A DNA stretch of 64,000 nt from Toxonevra muliebris (taxonomy: Eukaryota; Arthropoda; Insecta; Diptera; Pallopteridae): NCBI GenBank assembly GCA_963691655.1, contig OY829330.1, positions 15,844,815-15,908,814 of the forward strand. Direction: 5' to 3'. The notes beneath the pieces are model-generated. The model saw only the letters and a list, made by a program, of their open reading frames with translations. It ran no database searches and was not told the origin of the DNA. Shown in pieces: positions 23,872 through 33,128 of the stretch. The position numbers were made by a program, and so were the translations under genes. Each line of letters begins with the position of its first letter. Position 1 is the stretch's first letter.

Positions 23872-24837
23872 CACAGTAGAATCGCGTTAATTCGTTCCCC
23901 GTTTATTGGAAAAATTCCATACATTTTGGTCCCTATATCGTATTTTTTTTCAATACAAGGTCTGTTTAACCTCTTATAAATTGTAATTGATTACACAGTG
24001 CAACAAATATTTGATGCGCGAGATTTTCGAACATTTTTATAATAATTATAATTGAACCGCGGGTGAAAATTTTTTTATTTTTAAATCAATTAATTTTTTT
24101 TTTTTTTATTTTGTTGGCTCCACATGGAAGCCTTAAATAATTACAACAAAAAGCGATTCCATTTTTTATTTACATAGTGTGAGTGGGTCGATTCTAATAC
24201 AAAAAAAATCGCTTCTTGCATTATTCTAAAAAAAAATTTACCTCGTTGATTATTCTGATGTTCTAAGACCCCCTAAAATTTTTAACAAGGAACATTAGCT
24301 CTAAAGACAACATAATAGTTTTCTCAGCGGTTTTTGTTTAATCGGCCTCTTATTAAAAAAGGGGGCTTATAACCCCATTTTCAAGAGGAAGGGTAGAAGA
24401 TAGAGGAAAAGTGTATACTCGAAAATTGTCTCTTTATGCTTAACAACTTTGCTTTAGATACCAAATTCGTATCTGTTGAAATAAAGAAATTTATTGATAG
24501 CCCCTGAAGCCCCCATTTTTTCAACTTCAGGTCCATATTGTGGGAGCACAATATGTGATGGAGAAAAACTGAGTACGCAATCATGATCAGAGACCCTAAA
24601 TTATTATAGAACTGTTCGAAAATCTTGCTCATAAAATTTTTGTTGCACTGTGTAATCAATTACTATTTATAAGAGGTTAAACAGACCTTATACTGAAAAA
24701 AAATACGGTATAAGGACCAAAATGTATGGAATTTTTGCGAATTAAGGTGATTTTTTCCAACCGTTTGTTGCAAATTATTGAGATTTTCCAATTAAAGGGG
24801 TACGAATTATTATTATTATTATCGCGATTCTACTGTG
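23872..24837. mobile_element. Pogo/Tigger-like TIR hairpin element (966 bp), TA-flanked
   Basis: The ends CACAGTAGAATCGCG are inverted copies, followed by AATTCGTWCCCC-type sequence as in pogo/Tigger termini, and TA borders both sides (23870-23871 and 24838-24839). There is no transposase. The flanking arms are also symmetrical, so this may be an inner layer of one palindrome rather than a separate insertion. Confidence 0.6.
23994..24652. mobile_element. Hairpin MITE with CACAGTGCAACAA termini, copy 1 (659 bp)
   Basis: The termini CACAGTGCAACAAA are exact inverted copies, followed by TGCGCGAGATTTTCGAAC and its partner TGAGCAAGATTTTCGAAC. The interior matches, in inverted order, the copy at 53386-53878 (for example TGGACCTGAAGTT with ACTTCAAGTCCA-type sequence). 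No intact ORF. Here the flanks are symmetrical (TTGATTA...TAATCAA), so the target duplication cannot be read. Confidence 0.8.
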
Positions 24838-25210
24838 TAAAGATTCGTCTATCTATAAATAAACTCAAAATTAAAAAAATCGATTTTTTTTAACTTTGAG
24901 ACGTCCTATTAATCTTAAAAATAAACATTTTTAAAAAACTTAACTTTTTAAATCAATCTAAATTTAATGCTTTATAATATAAAAGTTTTAAGCAGAAAAT
25001 ACCACTCCTACAAAATTTAAAAAAATTCGTTTAAAAAATGTTTCTCATGGAGATTTTGTACAAAATTGACAGCTTTTCGATCAAAACATGTCCGACTGGC
25101 TATTTTCCACTAGAGACCTCTATATTTTTTCTAAATCTTATTTTTCTCATATAATCTTTCAGAAAATCCACTAGGAGCAGAAAAAAATCGAACTTTGCAC
25201 ATTTCATGTA

Positions 25211-26424
25211 TATCGTAGGCAAGCTAACATAACACGCCTTCCAAACCTAACGAAATAACAATAAAAAAATTTATCAAATTATGCTAGATTAGAAGTGTTT
25301 TATTTTACATTTTAGGATAAAACAGTTTTATAACTAACACTATATAAATATATGTATGTATATTTTTCACATGAGTGAATCTTTTTCAAGAGATCAGTTT
25401 TAAAATTAAATTTTGAAATTAGTATTGCTTTAAACTTTTGCTTTTGAATAAAGTGATGAAATATTTGAACCCAAAAGACTAAAATTCGGGATTTTTTCTG
25501 AGCAAAAAGTAAAATACCGAGAAATTTTGCGGAAAAGCGGGACTGTCCCAGCAAATGCGGGACGGTTGATCACCGTACATATATTGGACAAAAACTGACG
25601 GTCATATGTGTCACGCCACCTGAGATTCGTATTTACTGGCATCAAATTAGTATACGTGCAATTTTTAGATTCTTATTCCAAACGGCTGATTTTCGTGCTT
25701 GAGAGGGTCAAGTACTTAGTACTTCTTTCAGAAAATCTTACTTCGTATAGCTAAAAGGATTAAAATGCTTACTTACATAACAATTTGAATTTTTAAACCA
25801 AAGAAAATGGAGTTTGAGTTAGCAAAGCTAACGAAGTCGCACATTTTTTCAAGTATGGCACGTTGTCAGTTACAAAAACAAAACAAAAATATCGTATGTA
25901 GTCGAAAAATAAAGTTGAAGATGCGTTTACCTATCACAAAAGCCTACACCCAAAATATATCCACTTCCGATTTTAACCAATGGGCCAACAATGACCTTGG
26001 TAGCATGACGTGCAGCTTTGTCGGTAGTTTCCTCAATTGAAACGAAAATAGGTTTCCAACTAATTTTGGACCGGGTTTCTAGAAGAACTTCATAGAAGGC
26101 ACTAAAACAGAGAAAACGTTTTTGAAAAATAGCAAAAAAGGCAAAATAAAATTTATATATTTGGAATAACGCGTGAAACGCGTTTTTATTTTATTAATCA
26201 TGTAGGATTTCGCAGAAAAAAAGAAGAATTCCTCATAATTCGGTCCCTGTTAATAACTATTAATTTTATTAATAAAACTCGCACTGTTTTTTGTCTTTGT
26301 GTTTAAAAAACACATTTTTTAAGTTTGTTTTACTAATGACAGTATTTTCTAATCTTCTTTATTTTATTATACATTTTTATTGAAAAATAAATAATAAAAA
26401 TATGTAGGTACATAGATACATATA
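25211..26424. other. AT-rich region with one possible hAT terminus
   Basis: At about 25520-25577 the minus strand reads GGTGATCAACCGTCCCGC and GGGACAGTCCCGCTTTTCCG, reminiscent of hAT termini of the GGTGACCAACCGTCCCG type. No partner end was found within a few kb. The rest has no gene. Confidence 0.35.
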
Positions 26425-26660
26425 GGACGACCTCGATAGTCTAGTGGATAGTGCACTAGACCTTCATCCAGAAGGTTGCGGGTTCGATTCCCGTCTTAGT
26501 CTGGTGGTTAATTTTCATAAACTTCTTATATTCACTATCGATATGAAGTGGATAAGGATTACAAGAAGAAGTACACACCTTGGTATGGATTTGGAAATCA
26601 AAGAAGCATTGAAGTGAAAAATCAAATATAAATAAATAAAAAAAAAAATAAAAAAATTTA
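26425..26660 (+). mobile_element. tRNA-derived SINE with decayed tRNA-like head
   Basis: The head (about 26429-26503) has an A box TAGTCTAGTGG, a perfect 5-bp anticodon stem ACCTT/AAGGT around the loop CATCCAG (anticodon TCC, as in tRNA-Gly), and a B box GGTTCGATTCC with a good T stem. The acceptor stem pairs only partly, and the variable region is one base, so it is not a working tRNA gene. A tRNA-unrelated body and A-rich tail follow. The next LINE begins in or beside that tail. Confidence 0.75.
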
Positions 26661-26924
26661 CAAAAAAAAATAAAAATTGCGATACACCAACACATCAGTA
26701 ATAAGGCAGCGTGTAGTATCAGCAACAGCGGCAAGAGCAGGAGCAGCAGGAACAACATTTGCGTTGCGTTTTTCTGATACATATTTGACGTGTGGGAAGC
26801 CGCTGGAAGCGCTGCTATAGTACACCAGAAGTATACACAAAAGGATTTGCATGAACAATACAAAACACACACACACACACACATACTAACAGAGATAACG
26901 ACTTCGAGTTGGGACCCAATTAAA

Positions 26925-28259
26925 ATGAATAATGTAACAATAAACAAAATAACAGAAAAAAACACAGAAAATCCAAAAAAAAAAACAACAGAAGACAACG
27001 CAGTAGTGATAAATCCATTCAAAAGAAGCGGTATCCCCCGGTCTCCAAACCGGATGGCCACCAACGATATTGCACAGAATTCCGGTGAAAAGTCATCACG
27101 AACAGGAGACGGTACTGTGAAGTACATATCGTTTCTCAAACTGGGCGAACAGATAAGGAGTCTGGTAGAAATGATGGAGGATGGGAAAAGGCGATCCGTC
27201 CACCAACCGATGCGGGATGCGATCGATAGTATCAGAGCGTTATACGAACTGTGCGCCATTGAGCAGAAAGATGACGAAACCAAAAAGGTAATAAGAAAGA
27301 ATAATTTCTCCCAAACATCACCATGGCTCAAGCACAGAGAAGAACAGAAAAGGAGGCAACCAAGTGACGTGGAGACACCTTCTCCAAAACGCACGCAGTC
27401 CCCCAAAGCAACGATACCAGCAAGAGCTGAAATAATAACGAAGACTCAGACAACATCAGAAGGCTATATAGAGCAGGAGACAGTGAAATCGAAGCAAAAG
27501 AAGGGTTGGACAAAGGTGAACTCTAGTAAGAAGAAAAGGGATAGAAGTACAAGGCCCAAACCAGATGCCATAATTATTGCGGCCACCGAAGGTACCACAT
27601 ATGCCGACATTTTGAGAAAAATTAAGAGTGATGATGCACTGAAGTCATTGAGCGAAAGTGTGACATACATGCGCAGGACTGTGAAAAATGAGCTGCTGCT
27701 GCAACTTAAGCGTGCGCCGGAACAGAGCGTGGTGAAATTCCAAGCTGATGTGGAGGGAGTGCTAGGAGAGGCGGCCAAAGTCTCAGCGAAAACTCACTCT
27801 ATCACGATCCAGTTGAGAGATCTCGATGAGATTACGACCCCAGGAGAGATTTGTGACGCAATACATGACCAATGTGGTATCCAGCGTCCGGACGTAGGAT
27901 CGATCCGCGGCATAAGAATGGGGCAGCAAGGTACGCAAACAGCTTATATCAGTCTGCCAGTGGTGGACGCCACAAAGGTTTTAAAAATGCAGCGTATACG
28001 AATAGGCTGGGTATCTTGCCGAATACGTGATTGTGTCTCGCCGACACAATGTTACAAGTGTTGGGGCTATAATCATGTGGCGCATAACTGTAAAGAGGAA
28101 GTTGACCGCCGAAACCAGTGTAGGAAATGCGGTCAAGAAGGTCATCACGCAGCAAATTGTAAAAATGCACTCAAATGCGTTCTATGCGAAGGTAACCATG
28201 CAGCTGGCAGTTCCACCTGTCCCGAACACCAAAAGGCGGTAAAGAAAGTGGGACGATGA
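26925..28259 (+). CDS. LINE ORF1: RNA-binding gag-like protein with three CCHC knuckles
   Basis: I take the ATG at 26925 (MNNVTINKITEK, 444 codons) because the upstream in-frame extension to 26790 only encodes a (CA)n-derived HTHTHTH run. The N-terminal half is charged and low-complexity (Lys, Thr and Ser rich), including KKGWTKVNSSKKKRDRS, likely basic for RNA binding and nuclear entry. The middle, TIQLRDLDEITTPGEICDAI and QTAYISLPVVDATKVL, is the conserved gag-like core of R1/jockey ORF1. Three zinc knuckles follow: CYKCWGYNHVAHNC, CRKCGQEGHHAANC and CVLCEGNHAAGSSTC. It would coat the LINE RNA to form the RNP. Its stop overlaps the ORF2 start as ATGA. Confidence 0.85.
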   Translation: MNNVTINKITEKNTENPKKKTTEDNAVVINPFKRSGIPRSPNRMATNDIAQNSGEKSSRTGDGTVKYISFLKLGEQIRSLVEMMEDGKRRSVHQPMRDAIDSIRALYELCAIEQKDDETKKVIRKNNFSQTSPWLKHREEQKRRQPSDVETPSPKRTQSPKATIPARAEIITKTQTTSEGYIEQETVKSKQKKGWTKVNSSKKKRDRSTRPKPDAIIIAATEGTTYADILRKIKSDDALKSLSESVTYMRRTVKNELLLQLKRAPEQSVVKFQADVEGVLGEAAKVSAKTHSITIQLRDLDEITTPGEICDAIHDQCGIQRPDVGSIRGIRMGQQGTQTAYISLPVVDATKVLKMQRIRIGWVSCRIRDCVSPTQCYKCWGYNHVAHNCKEEVDRRNQCRKCGQEGHHAANCKNALKCVLCEGNHAAGSSTCPEHQKAVKKVGR

Positions 28260-31210
28260 AAGTCGTTCAGCTTAATCTAAACCACTGTATCGCAGCACAA
28301 GATCTCTTGCAGCAAACGATTATCGAGCAACACTTTGATCTTGCTCTTATATGCGAACAACATCATAATAGTAGTAGCTGTGATTGGAAAACGGACGCAT
28401 CCAGCAAAACTGCAATATGGACCACAACTGGCAAAGCATACCAGAGTAGTGCAGTAATTGCACATACGGGCTTTACATGGGTTAAGGTGGAAGGTGTGTA
28501 TTTTTTCTCCTGCTACGCTCCTCCAAGTTGGGAGTTGGGCCAATTCGAGCAAATGGTCATGGAAATGGTCTCTGAGGCTAGAATGAGATACCCAACAATC
28601 ATATCCGGTGATTTTAATGCCTGGTCAACAGCATGGGGCAGCAGAAACACAAACCCTAGGGGTAGAGTTCTCATGGAGTGTATGGCTACACTGGACGTTG
28701 TACTCCTAAACGACGGGCAGCACACATTTGAGGCTGGCGATAGGCGGTCCGCCATATACCTGACATTCGCACACAGCACTATCGCGCATCACATCAATTG
28801 GAGTGTTGCCAACTTCTATACGCACAGTGATCACCGAGCCATCGTCATTGAACTTAAAACAGCAAAGCGGCATCCTATAACCATGGCACAGACAAGGGGT
28901 TGGAAGCATCGACTTTTTGATGAAGACATTTTTCTGCAAGTGTGGGGGGAGGGCGACATGACTGACAACGAAACCTCTATTACGGCAGAAGAAATTACTA
29001 GGCGTCTTCGTAAGGCATGCGATGCTGCTATGCCCAGAAGAACTCAAAGGCCAAATAGAAAGTCAGTATATTGGTGGAATGAAGAAATCGCCGAGTGCAG
29101 GAGGTGCTGCAATCGAGCGCGCAGGAGAATGCAACGTGCGCGAAACCGCCCAATCTTGGATGAGCTGCACACTGAGTATAAGATGGCCCGTAGTCGGCTA
29201 AAAAATGTGATCCGAGCAAGTAAGGATGATTGCTTCAAAAACCTGCGGGAAAATGCCGACATCGATCCATGGGGCAAAGCATACAAGGTTGTCATGAGCA
29301 GGGTTAGGGGTCCCAGACCAGTACAACCATCAGATCCGGTACTCCTGGGAAATGTGATTACCACACTGTTCCCACCATCTGGAGAGAGTCCAGATTACCA
29401 GCCCACGGAAATAGGCAAAGTACCAGCCGTAACCATAGAAGAAGTTCATCAAACACTGAAAAAAATGGGAGACAACAAAACACCAGGGTTAGATGGTATA
29501 CCCAATATTGCTCTTAAAGCAGCAATCCGAGCGGAACCAATAACTTTCGCAAAACTATTTACAACGTGCCTCAAAAAGGGCGCATTTCCTGCAGTATGGA
29601 AACGTCAAAGGCTTGTCCTGTTACTCAAACCAGGCAAGCAACCAGACCATCCTTCTGCGTACCGACCACTATGCATGCTCGATTCCCTGGGAAAGATGCT
29701 TGAGCGGATAATCGTCAACCGTTTACAAGAAACTCTTCAAAGTAATGAGGGCCTATCTGTTGCGCAATTCGGGTTCCGGCGAGGAAAATCGACTGTCGAC
29801 GCTGTGAAAACGGTTATGGATATAGCGCGCGATGCAACAAGTGGAATAAGATGGAGGTGGGGCGACAAGAAGTACTGCGCGGTAGTAACCCTTGACGTCA
29901 AGAACGCCTTCAACACAGCAAGCTGGCCGAGGATTATAGATGCACTCACAAATACGCATACACCTACATACTTAGTGAAAATCATTGCAAATTACTTTAA
30001 ACACAGAGTGCTGCTGTACGACACAGATGACGGTGTGAGGCAGTACAGTGTATCTCGAGGCGTTCCACAGGGTTCGGTGCTAGGACCTACATTATGGAAT
30101 TCAATGTATGACGGAGTACTGAGGGTTAGCCTTCCTGCAGGCACCAAGCTGGTGGGCTATGCGGACGACATTGCACTGGTAGTAGTCGCAAAAACAACCG
30201 ACAAAATCCAGGAGCTATGTAATGAAGCAACATCTGAGGTCATGAGGTGGCTGAACAGCGCAGATCTGCAGCTAGCAGCCGAAAAAACAGAAGCTGTCCT
30301 TTTGAGCACTCGAAAAGTGCGTGAGGTCTTCACGTTCAAAGTTGGTGACCATGAAATTATCTCCCAGCCGCATATCAGATACCTTGGAGTACGTATCGAC
30401 ACTCGAATGTCCTTTAAGGATCATCTGACTGCTGTGAATGATAAAGCTGCAAAAGTAAATGGAGCCCTATCACGTATTATGGCGAATATAGGTGGACCAC
30501 GCGCAAGTAAACGGAAGTTGCTGGCAGCAGTGACAGCTTCCATCGTTCTCTACGCTGCTCCGATTTGGGTTGACGCAACGTATAAGGCCACATACATGTC
30601 GGGCATCCGGGCGACATATCGTCTGAGTGCACTTCGAGTGGCCAGCGGCTTTCGTACAGTGTCTGATGACGCGATATTGGTTATTGCGGGTATGCTACCA
30701 ATAGATTTATTGGCGCGCGAACTCCAGCGCATGTACACAATGGGTCCAGGAGCATCGAAAATAGATGAGAGAAGACGCAGTATGCATGAATGGCAGCAAA
30801 AGTGGGAAAGATCTGAGAAGGGGAGATGGACGTTTTCCTTGATTCCTTTTCTCGATAGATGGGTAGACCGCAAGCATGGAGAAGTCGACTTCTATCTGAC
30901 GCAGCTACTGAGTGGGCATGGATGTTTTAAGCAATATCTCCATCGCTTTAAACACGAGGACGATCCGTTTTGCCCTAACTGCCCCTACGAAATTGAAGAC
31001 GCTCGACATGTCATTTTACACTGTCCCCGCTTCACTAAGGAGAGAGCTGAAATCACTGAAGCATTCGGCGAAGCCCCAACAACAACGAACATGGTGCCCC
31101 ATATGTGCGATACACCTCAGAAGTGGCAATCTGTTCAAGCAGCAGCAGCCAAAGTGATGAAAACGCTTCGATTAATTGAGCGTAACAGATATATGCAGCG
31201 TGGACGGTAA
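28256..31210 (+). CDS. LINE ORF2: endonuclease and reverse transcriptase polyprotein (984 aa)
   Basis: Residues about 1-230 are the apurinic-type endonuclease (VVQLNLNHCIAAQDLLQQ, GDFNAWSTAWGS, SDHRAIVIEL). Residues about 390-700 are the reverse transcriptase: NKTPGLDGIPN, LLLKPGKQPDHPSAYRPLC, QFGFRRGKSTVDAV, VTLDVKNAFNTASW, GVPQGSVLGPTLWN and the catalytic YADDIALV. A thumb region follows, then the zinc-like CPNCPYEIEDARHVILHC near residue 905. No RNase H. All catalytic residues I can check are present and the frame is open throughout. The start ATG overlaps the ORF1 stop (ATGA), so translation likely depends on termination-reinitiation. The protein would nick the target and copy the LINE RNA there. 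Confidence 0.9.
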   Translation: MKVVQLNLNHCIAAQDLLQQTIIEQHFDLALICEQHHNSSSCDWKTDASSKTAIWTTTGKAYQSSAVIAHTGFTWVKVEGVYFFSCYAPPSWELGQFEQMVMEMVSEARMRYPTIISGDFNAWSTAWGSRNTNPRGRVLMECMATLDVVLLNDGQHTFEAGDRRSAIYLTFAHSTIAHHINWSVANFYTHSDHRAIVIELKTAKRHPITMAQTRGWKHRLFDEDIFLQVWGEGDMTDNETSITAEEITRRLRKACDAAMPRRTQRPNRKSVYWWNEEIAECRRCCNRARRRMQRARNRPILDELHTEYKMARSRLKNVIRASKDDCFKNLRENADIDPWGKAYKVVMSRVRGPRPVQPSDPVLLGNVITTLFPPSGESPDYQPTEIGKVPAVTIEEVHQTLKKMGDNKTPGLDGIPNIALKAAIRAEPITFAKLFTTCLKKGAFPAVWKRQRLVLLLKPGKQPDHPSAYRPLCMLDSLGKMLERIIVNRLQETLQSNEGLSVAQFGFRRGKSTVDAVKTVMDIARDATSGIRWRWGDKKYCAVVTLDVKNAFNTASWPRIIDALTNTHTPTYLVKIIANYFKHRVLLYDTDDGVRQYSVSRGVPQGSVLGPTLWNSMYDGVLRVSLPAGTKLVGYADDIALVVVAKTTDKIQELCNEATSEVMRWLNSADLQLAAEKTEAVLLSTRKVREVFTFKVGDHEIISQPHIRYLGVRIDTRMSFKDHLTAVNDKAAKVNGALSRIMANIGGPRASKRKLLAAVTASIVLYAAPIWVDATYKATYMSGIRATYRLSALRVASGFRTVSDDAILVIAGMLPIDLLARELQRMYTMGPGASKIDERRRSMHEWQQKWERSEKGRWTFSLIPFLDRWVDRKHGEVDFYLTQLLSGHGCFKQYLHRFKHEDDPFCPNCPYEIEDARHVILHCPRFTKERAEITEAFGEAPTTTNMVPHMCDTPQKWQSVQAAAAKVMKTLRLIERNRYMQRGR

Positions 31211-31410
31211 CAAACTTGACCGACCAAAATAATTACTGACGATTGAGCAGAAATGCTCAGACGGCCTCCCGACGAAATACCTAACGGTGGTTCCGGGAGG
31301 AGCTTTCCGTCGGACGAGAGGAGATGTTTGGCGGGTGAAAGTCCCGCACTGACTTTTGGCTTTTAATGCTTTTACTCCTCGTTAAACAAACAAAAAAAAA
31401 AAAAAAAAAA
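31211..31410 (+). promoter_or_regulatory. Structured LINE 3' UTR and poly(A)
   Basis: Contains a 6-bp hairpin TGAGCA-GAAA-TGCTCA (31244-31259) with a GNRA-type loop and a 7-bp stem CCTCCCG (31265-31271) with CGGGAGG (31294-31300). Such 3' structures are what LINE reverse transcriptases of this group may recognise when they start copying. A run of about 19 A residues ends it. Confidence 0.55.
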
Positions 31411-31499
31411 CCTTGGTTGGTAATGGCAAAACCACCCAGCTGATAAAAAATTGCCACACAGCCGTTCGGAATCGGCGTTAAACTGTAGGTCCCACCATC
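31411..31499 (+). repeat. Short LINE tail-like fragment
   Basis: The phrases TTGGTAATGGCAAAACCACC and CCGTTCGGAATCGGCGTTAA resemble the 3' untranslated tail of a dispersed LINE family that I associate with tephritid-type genomes. The identification is from memory of the pattern only. Confidence 0.35.
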
Positions 31500-31688
31500 G
31501 CCACTGTGGTCTAATGGCAGAGTGCCAGACTCTTGTCTCTGGAGACCCAAGTTCAATTCTCGGCTTGGGTATGTTTCTTATCTCTCTTTCTTTCTCTCTT
31601 CCCTTCTTTCTTTCTTGGGGCTTTGGTACAATAGATCTTATAGGTCGCCTGACTTTCGAGTCGTCCTTCCTTCAAATAATAATAATAG
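31500..31688 (+). mobile_element. tRNA-derived SINE, longer copy
   Basis: The head reads TGGTCTAATGGCAGAGTGCC (A box), then CTCTGGAGACC and a B box AGTTCAATTCTC, like a tRNA with a Gln-type T arm. The body has a (CTTT)n tract, CTTGGGGCTTTGGTACA and a (TAA)n tail, shared with the copy at 13086-13246. No clear target duplication was identified. Confidence 0.7.
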
Positions 31689-32189
31689 ATACATATATGT
31701 ATGTTCTAATGTATTTAATTTTTTTGTGAACTAAGGAACTAGATCACTAGAGGCAAATGAACTAAAAGATCGGATCCCTCGAGTGAACTAAAATTCCCAA
31801 ATCTAATGTAAACGTTTAGAAGCATTCTGCTTTCGCGTTTCTGTTAACATAAAAAAGCTTAATTGAAGCACTGCTGGCGTTGGGTATCGTTAGAGCGCTA
31901 ATTATTTGAAAAACAACTATACGTAAAATTTAAACGCATTACGGTTCTAAGGTTAATAGTGGGACTTGTAAAACACTGTAAGGAAAAACATACAGGAAAA
32001 TTAAATAGATCTTGAAATGGTTTGATCAAATGATTGTAAATGCCTTGTCGAGCAAAAGAAAAGCCCGAAACACACGATTGCAAACACAAAACCACGATCG
32101 TGGATGATCGTCAAGTAGCACGATTACTCTTCGGCCTCATCTAAAAAAAAAAAAAAAACTAAACCTTAATATAAGTACAATTACTGTTC
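31689..32189. other. AT-rich spacer, nothing recognised
   Basis: No gene or repeat could be supported, apart from simple A runs near 32145. Confidence 0.4.
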
Positions 32190-32740
32190 GTACACGTTTA
32201 ATAGAGCACAATTTATACGCAAGAAAGGTGGCATTGCCGAGGAAGAAACAAGTGGCTGCACACAGTTTGCCAAAGAGCACAAGAAAGCTAAATTATGTTA
32301 TTTGGTGGAACAGAATCTAGACAGTATGTCTGGCGTCCACCCAATACCGAATATATATCGCAATACACTACCAAACCCGTTAAGCATGGTAGGGCAAAAG
32401 CTATGGTGTGGGGTAGTTTTTCGTACAGCTAAATTGGCATAATCCATCTAATTAAAGGAATAATGAATCAGCGGCTGTATGTTAAAATAACTAAAAAAGT
32501 GATGCTGCCATACGCCAAGTGGAATATGCCACTAAAATGGCTAATCTAGCAGGGCACATTAGTAAATCTCGAAAAGATTGGTTTGAGGTCAATAGGGTTG
32601 AGGTCTTGTCATGGCCTGCACAGTCCCCTGAACTTAACCCCAGTCGGAGTAACCTCATATTTTTATTTTTAGAAAAATGATTATAGCTGAGATTAAAGTT
32701 GAGATATTTAATGCACTACCAAACGATACTAGAAGTATTG
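32190..32740 (+). pseudogene. Tc1-like transposase fragment, degenerate
   Basis: The frame pieces read YVWRPPNTEYISQY, KPVKHGRAKAMVWGSF, then IKGIMNQRLYVKI and LPYAKW, and later WPAQSPELNPSRSN. These follow the order of a Tc1/mariner catalytic domain (K-H-G-G-x-MVWG, then the SPELNPIE block near the last catalytic Glu). The ORF is split by stops and the DNA-binding N-terminus is absent. No terminal inverted repeats were located. Confidence 0.7.
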
Positions 32741-33128
32741 AGATATATCTGTATTTGAGCCAAAATATGAAAGGGGTTCGAGTTCCCTTCATCTTCAAGA
32801 CGATTTATGTATGGTTAAAAAAAATAATAATAATAACCAACCCCCTTACAGTATAGGTCGACTTCCCATTAATTAATAGAATGGGAGAATAATATAATTT
32901 TTTTAAACTTTTTTTGTATGTCACAAATATGCAAAAAAAAAAAAATTAAATAAAAATTATAAGTTTCCAGTGGCAAAATATATTTTTTCGAAACATTCGC
33001 GTTGCCCTAATTCACATATGTATGTGTGTAATGTAATAAGTGTATGTATTGATATATACACAATATTTTTATGAAAAATGTTTAGAAAAAGCAAATATTA
33101 AAAATAGAAAATATTTTTTTTTGTATTC
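32741..33128 (-). other. 3' flank and likely 3' UTR of the FoxP distal exon
   Basis: AT-rich DNA directly downstream (minus strand) of the FoxP stop at 33129. TTTATT words on the plus strand, that is AATAAA on the minus strand, occur in this stretch (for example near 32948), so a polyadenylation site could lie here. No other feature. Confidence 0.4.

Larger units (their letters stand above)
23430..25210. repeat. About 1.8-kb imperfect palindrome built of nested inverted repeats
   Basis: Outer arms: GCAAAGTTCGATTTTTTCTC near 23437 against its complement near 25185. Further in, GACGTCTCAAAGTT near 23793 pairs with AACTTTGAGACGTC near 24892, and GTAGACGAATCTTTACACAG near 23858 with its complement near 24835. 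The match continues almost to the centre. Small deletions differ between the arms. Two smaller hairpin elements lie concentrically inside. Confidence 0.8.
26676..31410 (+). mobile_element. Full-length, apparently intact R1-clade LINE with poly(A)
   Basis: A 5' UTR with a (CA)n stretch, two long open ORFs overlapping in ATGA, a structured 3' UTR and a terminal A run. The reverse transcriptase core phrase LDSLGKMLERIIVNRL, three CCHC knuckles in ORF1, a C-terminal CCHC after the RT and the lack of RNase H place it in the R1 group, of the dispersed rather than rDNA-targeted type as it lies outside rDNA. No disabling stop or frameshift was found, so it is recent and may be active. A target duplication is hard to define because both sides are A-rich. 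Confidence 0.85.

Noticed and set aside
23994..24000. CACAGTG as a V(D)J-type recombination signal or Transib end
   Set aside because: No nonamer at 12 or 23 bases, no 5-bp duplication, and a 3-bp TTA duplication at the other copy.
26429..26503. tRNA-Gly(TCC)-like gene
   Set aside because: The anticodon and T arms are good, but the acceptor stem fails and the variable loop is one base; it is the head of a SINE.
26456..27406. 316-codon minus-strand frame opposite the LINE ORF1
   Set aside because: It lies antisense to a well-supported ORF1, starts in the SINE and reads low-complexity Leu/Ser stretches.
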